From CAWABB01 sp963780165 (GTDB lineage Bacteria > Bacteroidota > Ignavibacteria > UBA10030 > UBA6906): a DNA stretch of 64,000 nt. A program made the position numbers and the translations under genes. Within the stretch, counting starts at the first letter, position 1. Each line of letters starts with the position of its first letter. The stretch covers positions 1,674,001-1,738,000 of the forward strand of contig CAWABB010000001.1 of the NCBI GenBank assembly GCA_963780165.1. The letters run 5' to 3'. This document shows positions 7,517-15,768 of the stretch, in pieces. A model generated the notes under the pieces. It was given only the letters and a program-made list of their open reading frames with translations, made no database searches and was not told the DNA's origin.

Positions 7517-9229
7517 TCAACGGACAAAGGATCTTCTCCTCACAGCTCGTCCGGCTTTCGCCCCGGTGTGCTCCCCATCCCTGAGCGTGTGCGCCCCGTT
7601 CACAAAGACGTGGGTGACGCCGGTCGCGTACTGATGCGGCGTCTCGAATGTCGCGTGGTCGGCGATTGACGCCGGATCGAACACGACGACGTCCGCGAAG
7701 TACCCGGTGCGCAGCAATCCTCTCCGGTCGAGACCGAGGTTGGCAGCCGGCAGGCCGGTCAGACGCCGAACGGCCTCGTGCAATGATATGAGCTTCTCCT
7801 CTCTCACATACTTCCCGAGCAGCCGGGCAACGTTCCCGTAGGTCCTCGGGTGAGGCTGGGAGCGCAGGAACACCCCCTCCGGCGCGACAGACTCGCCATC
7901 GGAACCAAAGCTCATCCATGGCTGCTGCACTTGCCTCCTGACGTTTTCCTCCGCCATCAGGAAGTACACAACGTTCACGCGGCTGTTGTCCTGAATCACG
8001 AGGTCCATGGCTGCCACTTCAGGCGCCACGCCCCTCCTGGAAGCGACCTCGGCGAGGGTTGTTCCGGTGAGGTACTTGAGGGAGTCCGTTCTGAAACCGA
8101 CGAGCAGCAGCTTCTCCGCGGAGCCTGCGGCGTAATACAGGTTCTCCCACCCCTTCGGTGTCTCGCTCATCTCCCGCGCCACACGCCGCCGCACGGCCGG
8201 ATCGCGAAGGCGCTTCGACCATGCGTCGAACCCGCCCTCCTGCACCCAGGGCGGCATGGCTGCGTCGAGCCCCGTCGCTGCCGCCGTGTACGTGTACATA
8301 TCCGCAGTGATCGCCGCCCCCTCTGCCCGGGCTCTCTCGATCCTCGCAAAGACGGAGTCCGTCAGGTGCCAGTTCGCGCGACCCGCAACCTTCAAATGGT
8401 AAATCTCGGCGGGTACGTTCGCCGTGCGCGCAATCTCCAGGAACTCATCGAGCGCTCCGAGGATTCCCGCCGCCTCTCCACGGATGTGCGAAATGTACAT
8501 CCCCCCGTACGGCGCCGCAGCGCCCGCGAGCGCGATCAGCTCGTCCGTGCGGGCATAGAACGCGGGCGCATAGATGAGCGATGAGCCTACGCCCAGGGCC
8601 CCCTCTTCCATCGCCTGACGCACACGCTGCTTCATCCGCTCGAGCTCGTCCCGGGTCGGGGCACGGTCCTCGTACCCCAGCTCGTGAATCCGCACCGTCG
8701 TCGCACCAACGAACGACGCCACGTTGGGAGAAATCCCCCGCCGCTCGAGGTACGACAGATACTCGCCGAGCGTGGTCCACTCGATCTCATATGTGATGTC
8801 GCTCTGGCGCTCGCGGAGCTCCTGCTTCATTGCGTCGTTCAGCGGTCCCATCGACTCCCCCTCTCCAAAGACCTCGAGCGTCACCCCCTGGCGGATGTCG
8901 CTCTGCGAACGCCCGTCGTGAATCAGCGACTCGTTTGCCCAGCTCAACACGTTGATAAAGCCCGGTGCGACTGCGAGCCCATGGGCGTCGATTTCTATCC
9001 TTCCGCTCCCGGGTATGCGCTGCCCGAGCGCGGCAATCGTGTCGCCCTGCATCGCTAGGTCCCCGCGGAATGGAAGCCGTCCGCTACCGTCGTACATCGT
9101 CCCGTTGCGGATGACGACATCATACGCGGGCTCGCGTGAGCAGCCGGACGCTCGGAGGGACAGGGCACCGAGGGCGAAGGCCCCGAGGACGAGGATCCCC
9201 GAGACGCCGATTCCCGGGTCGCGCCTCAT
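7517..9229 (-). CDS. N-acyl-D-amino-acid deacylase-like exported amidohydrolase
   Basis: A 570-residue member of the D-aminoacylase branch of the amidohydrolases. A hydrophobic N-terminus ends in ASGC (Cys30), so it is probably an exported lipoprotein, although the lipobox is imperfect. The usual metal-binding HxH after the first strand is absent: residues 91-98 read FINVLSWA. Other ligand positions remain: His248 (SHIRGE), His278 (YHLK) and Asp444 (FGSDGE). The region where family members carry a zinc-binding Cys has Glu123 and Glu125 instead. It may keep a single-metal centre or act on a different bond. Its ATG overlaps the stop of the upstream serine hydrolase gene (ATGA). Confidence 0.85.
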   Translation of the reverse strand: MRRDPGIGVSGILVLGAFALGALSLRASGCSREPAYDVVIRNGTMYDGSGRLPFRGDLAMQGDTIAALGQRIPGSGRIEIDAHGLAVAPGFINVLSWANESLIHDGRSQSDIRQGVTLEVFGEGESMGPLNDAMKQELRERQSDITYEIEWTTLGEYLSYLERRGISPNVASFVGATTVRIHELGYEDRAPTRDELERMKQRVRQAMEEGALGVGSSLIYAPAFYARTDELIALAGAAAPYGGMYISHIRGEAAGILGALDEFLEIARTANVPAEIYHLKVAGRANWHLTDSVFARIERARAEGAAITADMYTYTAAATGLDAAMPPWVQEGGFDAWSKRLRDPAVRRRVAREMSETPKGWENLYYAAGSAEKLLLVGFRTDSLKYLTGTTLAEVASRRGVAPEVAAMDLVIQDNSRVNVVYFLMAEENVRRQVQQPWMSFGSDGESVAPEGVFLRSQPHPRTYGNVARLLGKYVREEKLISLHEAVRRLTGLPAANLGLDRRGLLRTGYFADVVVFDPASIADHATFETPHQYATGVTHVFVNGAHTLRDGEHTGAKAGRAVRRRSFVR

Positions 9230-10674
9230 TTCTTCACCGGATACATGAAGTTCTCGGTCGCTTTCACCCTCTTGACTGACCGGTCGGGATTCCGCTCGAA
9301 GATCACCAGTTCCCCGTTCCCACCCTCGCCGGTCATCCTGAATCTGTCCGGCCCCTCCGGCGTCAGCTCCACAAGCGAACCCAGAGGGTTTTCTTCGGGA
9401 GGATAGCTGAAGCCGTACATCATCAGCCTCCCCTTCCGGACGAGAATCTCAGACTCCCACCCATCAGGGTCCGTGTACGTGCCGACATAGTCAGCCCACG
9501 CGGGATCCGGCACCGCCTCCTTGGCGGGGGCGGCAGTGATGCGGGAAATCACGGGCGCGACCATGGCCATCGCGCGGTCGGCGAACATCGTCGCGTCCCC
9601 GTCGTCACAATTGAGCATGACGATGACGGCGACTTTTTCCGAAGGGCTGATGCGCAGCTGGGAACGATGCCCTCCGGCCCATCCGGCGTGACCGTACATG
9701 AGGCGGGTTGACGTCTTCGCAACAGAGAATCCCAATCCGTACCCGCCGTCCCAGTCGGAATTCACAAACGAGACCCTGTGCATCTCGCGCAAGGTGACGG
9801 GTTTCAGCAGCGGGCCGGCGTCACCGCGGTCCTCCTGCATGTGCGCGGCGGCGAACAGCGCCATATCTTCCACTGTCGACGAGATGTTCGCCGCGGGCGC
9901 GATGCCCCTGGAATCCATCACGGGCGTGGGCTTGCGCGAGCCGTCGGGCATCCGGCGACAGTAGCCGGTCGCGAGGCGTTCTTGAAACTCCGGCGTCAGA
10001 AACACGCTTGTGCTCTTCATCCCCACAGGATCCAGAATTGACGTCTGGATGTACTGCTCATACGGCATCCCCGAGGCCTTCGCCACAACCTCGCCAAGCA
10101 GCGCCATCGCAAGGTTGGAGTACTTGATGCGGGTCCCCGGCTCAAAGATGCTTTCCTGCGTCTTGAATGCCTCGATCATCTGCTCCCGCGTCGGAAACTC
10201 GTTCTCGCTCCAGTACGGAAACGCCGCTTCCCTCGGCAGTCCGGACGTATGCGTGAGGAGCTGGCGGATCGTCACGGGCTCGTCCGGGTAGGCGTTCCTG
10301 TACGCGAACCAGGAGAGATACTTCGCGACCGGATCATCCAGGTCCAGCTTCCCCTGGTCACGCAGGATGAGCGTCGCGGTGCTGGTGAACGTCTTCGTGA
10401 TGGATGCGATGCGGAAGATCGTCTGCGGCGTCACCGGCGCGCGCGTGCCAAGATCCCGCACGCCGAACCCGCCCGACCAGACAAGATCTTTGTCGTGGAC
10501 GATCGCCATCGCAAGACCGGGGATCCCCGCGTATTCGATCTGTGCGTTGATCCAGGTGCCGAGGAGGTGGACGGTCGACTGAAACTCCCCGTCCGACGCA
10601 ATGTCCCGGCCCTGTCCGGTGAGCGGCAGGCGAGCGATAACAAGAGCGAACAGTACCACTGCGACGCGCTTCAT
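9226..10674 (-). CDS. Exported serine hydrolase, beta-lactamase/D-aminopeptidase fold
   Basis: A 482-residue class C beta-lactamase-related hydrolase. A signal peptide covers about residues 1-20 (ending LTGQG). The catalytic serine motif is SITK, the tyrosine motif is YSN in KYSNLAMALLGEVV, and HAGW takes the place of the KTG box, as in esterase/D-aminopeptidase relatives. A small C-terminal domain (about 390-482) resembles the lipocalin-like domain seen in such proteins. AGGAG stands 6 nt before the ATG. It sits between a lipoprotein amidohydrolase and a D-aminoacylase-like gene, so a role in periplasmic peptide or D-amino acid turnover is plausible but not shown. Confidence 0.9.
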   Translation of the reverse strand: MKRVAVVLFALVIARLPLTGQGRDIASDGEFQSTVHLLGTWINAQIEYAGIPGLAMAIVHDKDLVWSGGFGVRDLGTRAPVTPQTIFRIASITKTFTSTATLILRDQGKLDLDDPVAKYLSWFAYRNAYPDEPVTIRQLLTHTSGLPREAAFPYWSENEFPTREQMIEAFKTQESIFEPGTRIKYSNLAMALLGEVVAKASGMPYEQYIQTSILDPVGMKSTSVFLTPEFQERLATGYCRRMPDGSRKPTPVMDSRGIAPAANISSTVEDMALFAAAHMQEDRGDAGPLLKPVTLREMHRVSFVNSDWDGGYGLGFSVAKTSTRLMYGHAGWAGGHRSQLRISPSEKVAVIVMLNCDDGDATMFADRAMAMVAPVISRITAAPAKEAVPDPAWADYVGTYTDPDGWESEILVRKGRLMMYGFSYPPEENPLGSLVELTPEGPDRFRMTGEGGNGELVIFERNPDRSVKRVKATENFMYPVKK

Positions 10675-10712
10675 GGAATACTCCTGAGGCTGATGAGAGG
10701 CCGCGACCCCGG

Positions 10713-12362
10713 TTATCCCTCCCTGCGGTACACAATCTTTCCGTCAACGATCGTCAGGTCCACGCGGACTTCGACGATCTCCTCCGGGGGAATCTCGAAT
10801 ATGTCGCGCTCGAGGACCACAATGTCTGCCACCTTTCCTGTGACGATAGAGCCTTTCAGCGTCTCCTCGAATGCGGCGTACGCATTGTTGATCGTGTACG
10901 CCCGCACGGCCTCGGCGACGGAGATCTTCTGCTCAGGGAACCACCCTCCCGGATTTTTGCCGTCTGTGGTTCGTCGCGTGACGGCGGCATACACCCCCTG
11001 CAGCGGGTTGAGGGGGCCGACGGTCCAGTCGCTCCCGAACGAGAGCAGCGCGCCGTTGGCGAGAAAGGAGGCGAAGGGGTAGGCAGTCTTGCACCGCTCC
11101 AGCCCGATGCGCCCCTCCGCCCATCGGCCGTCATCGATCGCGTGATACGGCTGCACGGAGGCGATGACGCCAAGCCGGGCAAACCGGGCGAAGTCCGACG
11201 GACGGATATGTTGCGCATGTTCGATGCGGAATCGCCTGTCGCGCGGACGGTTCCTGGCCGCTGCCCGCTCCATGATCCCGAGCACCATGCTGTTCGCGCT
11301 GTCGCCGATGGCGTGGATCGAGAGCTGGAGCCCCGCGCTGTCCGCAGAGAGCGACCACTGTTCCAGCGCCCCGCTCAGCGCGATATCACTGGGAAGTCCG
11401 CGGGTTGTGTGATCCGAGTCGTACGGCTCGAAGAAAAGTGCGGTGGTGGAGCCGAGCGATCCGTCGGCAAACGCCTTCATGGATCCCAGCCGGATCCAGT
11501 TGCCGCCGGATCCCGCGGTGACGCCTTCCATAGCCAGCGCGCGCCATTCATGCAGGGGCAACCGGCAATACATCCGCGCTGTCAATTCGTTGGATGCGAG
11601 CAGCTCCCTGTAGGTCTGGATGTCGGCGCGGGAGGAGACATCCTGAACCGACGTAACGCCATAGCGACGAGCTTCCGCCAGCGCGCCACGCGCAGCTTCG
11701 AGCATTTCCTCCCGTGAGGGGTCCGGGATTATCCTCCAGACAGGAGCCATCGCTTCATCCTTCAGGATGCCTGTCGGCTCTCCGGTCTCCGGATCCTTCA
11801 CGATGGTGCCGCCGGGCGGATCGGGGGTGTCGCGCGTGATGCCCGCCATGCGGAGGGCGAGGGTGTTTGCCAGGCCCATGTGGCCGTCGTAGCGGCCGAC
11901 CATCACAGGCGTTCCGGGGGTCACCGAGTCAATGAGCGCCCGCGTGGGGAGCGCGCCCCCCGGCCATGCGTCGTGGTCCCAGTCGCCGCCGGTGATCCAT
12001 CGCCCCGGGCGGCGGCGGGCCCGGTCTGCGATGAGGCTGGCGAACCGCTGCATCGTGGCCGCTGCGCGCAGGTCGACGCTCTGTAGCTGGAACCCGCCCG
12101 CCATGAAGTGGGCATGATTGTCGATGAGGCCCGGGAGGACCAGGCGTCCCTTGAGATCGACGACGGTGGTTGACGGCCCGGCCAGCTCCCGGATCTCCGC
12201 GTCAGTGCCAACAGCGCTGATGCGCCCGCCCGTGACCGCCACCGCCTGTGCCACAGGACGCGCCTCATCGACGGTCCAGACCCGGCCGTTCACCAGGATG
12301 AGGTCCGCCCCGGGCTGCGCCATGGCGCAGGAGGCCAGCAGCAGAACCAGCAGTGTGCGCAT
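10713..12362 (-). CDS. YtcJ-like amidohydrolase, lipoprotein/exported
   Basis: A 549-residue paralogue of the enzyme at 4473-6068. It starts with MRTLLVLLLASCAMAQ, where LASC fits a lipobox (Cys12), so it probably sits in the envelope. Metal ligands are all present: NHAHF, SIHAIGD, RIEHAQH and FGSDW, plus the lysine in GSMKAFADGSLG. The two paralogues share long blocks such as the PYHAIDDG/PYHCIDDG region. It begins 3 nt after the rhomboid gene and is followed after 38 nt by the serine hydrolase gene. Substrate unknown. Confidence 0.91.
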   Translation of the reverse strand: MRTLLVLLLASCAMAQPGADLILVNGRVWTVDEARPVAQAVAVTGGRISAVGTDAEIRELAGPSTTVVDLKGRLVLPGLIDNHAHFMAGGFQLQSVDLRAAATMQRFASLIADRARRRPGRWITGGDWDHDAWPGGALPTRALIDSVTPGTPVMVGRYDGHMGLANTLALRMAGITRDTPDPPGGTIVKDPETGEPTGILKDEAMAPVWRIIPDPSREEMLEAARGALAEARRYGVTSVQDVSSRADIQTYRELLASNELTARMYCRLPLHEWRALAMEGVTAGSGGNWIRLGSMKAFADGSLGSTTALFFEPYDSDHTTRGLPSDIALSGALEQWSLSADSAGLQLSIHAIGDSANSMVLGIMERAAARNRPRDRRFRIEHAQHIRPSDFARFARLGVIASVQPYHAIDDGRWAEGRIGLERCKTAYPFASFLANGALLSFGSDWTVGPLNPLQGVYAAVTRRTTDGKNPGGWFPEQKISVAEAVRAYTINNAYAAFEETLKGSIVTGKVADIVVLERDIFEIPPEEIVEVRVDLTIVDGKIVYRREG

Positions 12363-12365
12363 GAG

Positions 12366-13106
12366 TCAGCTGGAGAATCTGTCGAGGAACGCCCGTTCGT
12401 CGGGCGTGAGGGTCTCCGTGCCGCCGGTCTGGAGCTTCACCATGATTCTGTCCAGCTCTGAACGATTGACCTCGTGCATCCGCGTGCGGTCGATGCTCGA
12501 CCACCGCTGGAGGTCTGCAGGACGAATCGCCGGCGCGGTCATGGAAGCCTTGAAGCGCGCAGCCCGCGTGTTCCTGTCCCTCCAGAGGAGAAAGAGAAGG
12601 CCCCCGGCAAAGCCACCGAGATGGGCAAAGTGCGCGACATCCCCTCCCCCGCCGAAGCCTCCGATGAGCGAGAGAACGGTCATGATGATCACCAGCCAGC
12701 GGGCCTCGACCGGGATGATGCCCCAGATCATGATCTGCTCGCGGGGCCAGTATCGCGCGAAGCCCAGAAGCACACCGAAGACAGCGCCGGATGCCCCCAC
12801 GATCGCGACATAGGGCGTGATGAATGACAGGAGAGCTCCGGCGACGCCGCTGATGAAGTACAGGAGCAGGAAATCCCTCCCGCCCAGCTCCGCTTCCAGC
12901 CGCGGACCGAAGAACAGGAGGCCGAGCATATTAAAGAGGAGATGCCAGAGGTTCGCGTGGAGGAACATGTAGGTGACGACGGTCCACGGTGCGCTGACGA
13001 TAAGCGCCGGCACCAGCATGAGCGTGTTCATCAGCCCCGGCGATGCCGAGGTGAGGAAGTATATCACCACGTTCGCGGCGATCAGCCGCATGGTCCATGA
13101 TTTCAT
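12366..13106 (-). CDS. Rhomboid-family intramembrane serine protease
   Basis: A 246-residue membrane protein with six hydrophobic helices followed by a soluble tail (about 180-246). Catalytic Ser106 is in GASGAVFG and catalytic His162 in HFAHLGGFAGG; the L1 loop has FGPRLE and HANLWHLLFNM, as in rhomboids. It cleaves transmembrane segments of unknown client proteins. The tail, ending TLTPDERAFLDRFS, matches the short C-terminal domain common in Bacteroidota rhomboids. Gaps of 43 and 3 nt to its neighbours place it within the long radA-led gene run. Confidence 0.93.
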   Translation of the reverse strand: MKSWTMRLIAANVVIYFLTSASPGLMNTLMLVPALIVSAPWTVVTYMFLHANLWHLLFNMLGLLFFGPRLEAELGGRDFLLLYFISGVAGALLSFITPYVAIVGASGAVFGVLLGFARYWPREQIMIWGIIPVEARWLVIIMTVLSLIGGFGGGGDVAHFAHLGGFAGGLLFLLWRDRNTRAARFKASMTAPAIRPADLQRWSSIDRTRMHEVNRSELDRIMVKLQTGGTETLTPDERAFLDRFSS

Positions 13107-13149
13107 CGGGCGTCCGGGAGTAGTTGTGCGTGTGTGCCGGAGAGGGGAC

Positions 13150-13659
13150 TCACTCCTTCTGGGTGGATCCGCCCTCTTTCACCTTTCGTTGAATCAGTAT
13201 ACCCGCGATCGACAGAACCACGATGGCGACGACGCGCAGCGGATCCGACAGGGGGAGGTTCGCGGCAATCAGCATCGCGCCGGCGATCGACGAAATCAGC
13301 AGCAGCGCCGTTTCAAACGCCATCTTGAGCAACACCACGCCCAGGATGCCGAGGACGATAAATGCAAGCCACTCCGGAAGCCACGGGCCAATCATGCGCG
13401 CCAGTCCGAGACCGATGACGCCACCTCCCAGAAACCCGCCTATGGTGATCGCGATCGTCTTCACGAACTGCGTCAGCGCGATGCCTGCCACAGCCCCGAT
13501 GACCCCGGCAATGAGGACCGTGTTCTGCGGCTGTTCTGGAAAGAATGCCTGCATCAGCCACATTCCGGCGACGAACCCGGCCCCTCCCGCAAACACCCAG
13601 AAGAGCTTGCGCCCGACCGTCAGGAGCGCGACACCAACCAGGATGGCTATCCAGTTCAC
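13150..13659 (-). CDS. DUF4203-like membrane protein
   Basis: A 169-residue protein with six or seven hydrophobic segments and many glycines (GGFLGGGVIGLGLA), ending in a short charged tail. The pattern fits the DUF4203/TMEM198-like family, function unknown. Translation starts at GTG (13659), which overlaps the stop of the metallopeptidase gene as GTGA; no ATG is available upstream. The family name rests on overall pattern, so it is less certain than the membrane topology. Confidence 0.75.
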   Translation of the reverse strand: MNWIAILVGVALLTVGRKLFWVFAGGAGFVAGMWLMQAFFPEQPQNTVLIAGVIGAVAGIALTQFVKTIAITIGGFLGGGVIGLGLARMIGPWLPEWLAFIVLGILGVVLLKMAFETALLLISSIAGAMLIAANLPLSDPLRVVAIVVLSIAGILIQRKVKEGGSTQKE

Positions 13660-15749
13660 TCTTTCACCTCCGTGAGCGCGCGTTCGGCTGCCTCCAGCAG
13701 AGCAGTTGCGCCGACGGCCGAACCGGTGGCCTGCGTCATCCAGAGATCCGGCGTGACCCGGCCAATCCGCGCGACACGCTCAATCTCGCTCCCTGTGCTC
13801 GCCCCTTTCTTGATCTGTTCTTCCAGCTGGTGCGCGATCAGGTGCCCGATGGGGTAGTCCGGGAGATAGAGGACGGAGTGGATCATGTGCGAATAGATGC
13901 CCAGGAGCACCACATCACGTTTCCCGAACACGGGCGCGTAGTACGTGTTCCAGAGGCCACGGGCAAGGTCGAGGGTAGCGGCCTTGAGTTCCGCGGGCGT
14001 CGCCTTGGGGTGGTCGTACATCCAGTGCCAGACCGCCATGTCGAGCAGCGCCACCCCTGCGATTTCGTAGGTCCCCCAGAAATCGTTCAGGACGTTCGAG
14101 GCGTACGACTTCGGATTGTCCGCGGCAAGCCCCAGCAGCCGCAAATCCTGCGCCTGGAACACGAACGCGATGGCCTCGGTGAACGCAGTGTTCGGGACAC
14201 CCGAAAGGATGGTATGGTCGACGTCGTTCAGCGATATGACCTGTTCGACGTTGTGCCCAAGCTCGTGAACCGCGATGTTGAATCCCTTGTAGTTCATCCC
14301 GCTTTTTTCGACCCTCGTGCGCAAACGTGTCGGGACGCCTCGCATCCCTGCTCCCATGGCATGACCGGAACCGCGCGCGGGATCGACAGCGGTCAGACTG
14401 GCAAGGTACTGCGAGCGCTCCGGTGTGAATCCGAGCGTCGTCAGGATTGTGGGAATGTCGCGTTTGAACGCGTCCGCGGTAGGATACTTCTGGGCCACGA
14501 TGCGGTCCAGCTCGACCTCGCCGACGGGACTCTTCACCCTGAACCCGCTGTACCAGATGTCGAAGGGTTCAAGCGGGCGGCCAAGTCGCCGCTTGATCAA
14601 CTCGGCCACGCGCGGAACCAGGGGCGAGGAAACAACCTCCTCGAGCATGGCCCTGACGCGCTCTTCCGGAAGCTCGCGCTCTTCGTTGAACTTTCGTGCG
14701 ATCAGCGTCGGGGCTGTCGGCGCGTACGGATCCCTGAGGCGTTCGGCCTGGAACGTTTTCAGCAGCATGGCGTAGCGCGTATCCGGCTCGGGGCTGGCGG
14801 ACGCCGTCGCAGAGGGAACAACCGCGTCCCGGGCATCATTCACAGAAGATGCCGCGACCGTGTTCGCCACCGGATCCCAATCGACACCGGGATTGTTGAC
14901 CACCGCCGCGGGGATTGTTTGCGTCACGATCCGCTCCATGACCGACTGAATCAGGCGCTGGCGCGCAAGCCCGTTTGAGTTGTCATCATAGCTCGCCTTG
15001 ATTTCGTCCCTCAGGTTCCAGTGCGAGAGCAGCCTTTTCCCTGCAGGGAACAGCCGGGTGCCGCGCCCGTCCATCACGTGGTGCATCCAGATGTTGTACT
15101 CGGCAATGTACTGGTCCACCTCCGCAGTCACGCGCGCGATCTCGAGCTTGACCGACGCGGGCACACGCCGGGCAAACCGGGCCGCCAGACGCGCCTCAGC
15201 CCACTGCTGACGCGACCAGGAGGCTCCCTCCTTCAGGCGCTCATCAAGCGTCGTCAGCGGACAATTGAGCAGCACCACGAACGCCAGCTTGTTTGCGAAG
15301 AAGTCGTCGACCAGATGCGCCTCAGGATCGTATCCGGCGAACAGCTCGTCGAATGGAAGGATCGGACCGATGTCGAGGTCGGCCTGCGTCTTGAGGTGGC
15401 GGTTGATCTCGCCCATGTGCCCGTCGAGCGCTTCCACCATGCGCTCAAAGCGGGAGAGCAGCGTGTCGCGCGACGCGGTATCGGCCGCGAAGTGCACCCG
15501 CACGAACTGCTCGAACACGGTCTTATCACCGTCCTCTTCGCGCCAGAACTGCAACACCTGGCGCATCCCGCGCTGCAATCTGCTCCGGCTGTGCTCTCCG
15601 TACTTGGCGGTGAGCTCTTCTTCAAGCGCGCTCATGGAGGCCGCCGCCCAGGAGGTCTGGGAGCCGCCCGTGGTCCCCTGCTGCTCGGGACGCGGGGTCC
15701 AGCCTACCGATAGTACCACTGCAAGCGCCGCCACGAAGACCTTCTGCAT
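13656..15749 (-). CDS. Exported HELGH zinc metallopeptidase, family unclear
   Basis: A 697-residue protein with an N-terminal signal peptide (about 1-17). HELGH at residues 495-499, with Glu in FTEAIAFVFQ about 30 residues later, gives a gluzincin-type HExxH...E zinc site. The N-terminal 450 residues are mostly helical and charged, as in oligopeptidase-like (M3/M32-like) enzymes, but I cannot name the family. I start at the ATG at 15749 because GGGAGGA lies 7 nt upstream; upstream codons in frame are not protein-like. It lies 19 nt after the LOV kinase gene and overlaps the DUF4203 gene by 4 nt. Confidence 0.85.
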   Translation of the reverse strand: MQKVFVAALAVVLSVGWTPRPEQQGTTGGSQTSWAAASMSALEEELTAKYGEHSRSRLQRGMRQVLQFWREEDGDKTVFEQFVRVHFAADTASRDTLLSRFERMVEALDGHMGEINRHLKTQADLDIGPILPFDELFAGYDPEAHLVDDFFANKLAFVVLLNCPLTTLDERLKEGASWSRQQWAEARLAARFARRVPASVKLEIARVTAEVDQYIAEYNIWMHHVMDGRGTRLFPAGKRLLSHWNLRDEIKASYDDNSNGLARQRLIQSVMERIVTQTIPAAVVNNPGVDWDPVANTVAASSVNDARDAVVPSATASASPEPDTRYAMLLKTFQAERLRDPYAPTAPTLIARKFNEERELPEERVRAMLEEVVSSPLVPRVAELIKRRLGRPLEPFDIWYSGFRVKSPVGEVELDRIVAQKYPTADAFKRDIPTILTTLGFTPERSQYLASLTAVDPARGSGHAMGAGMRGVPTRLRTRVEKSGMNYKGFNIAVHELGHNVEQVISLNDVDHTILSGVPNTAFTEAIAFVFQAQDLRLLGLAADNPKSYASNVLNDFWGTYEIAGVALLDMAVWHWMYDHPKATPAELKAATLDLARGLWNTYYAPVFGKRDVVLLGIYSHMIHSVLYLPDYPIGHLIAHQLEEQIKKGASTGSEIERVARIGRVTPDLWMTQATGSAVGATALLEAAERALTEVKE

Positions 15750-15768
15750 CGCAATCCTCCCGGGTTTT

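Noticed and set aside
6588..7919. 443-codon minus-strand frame overlapping the APC permease
   Set aside because: Alternate frame of the permease; Arg-rich, and no membrane segments.
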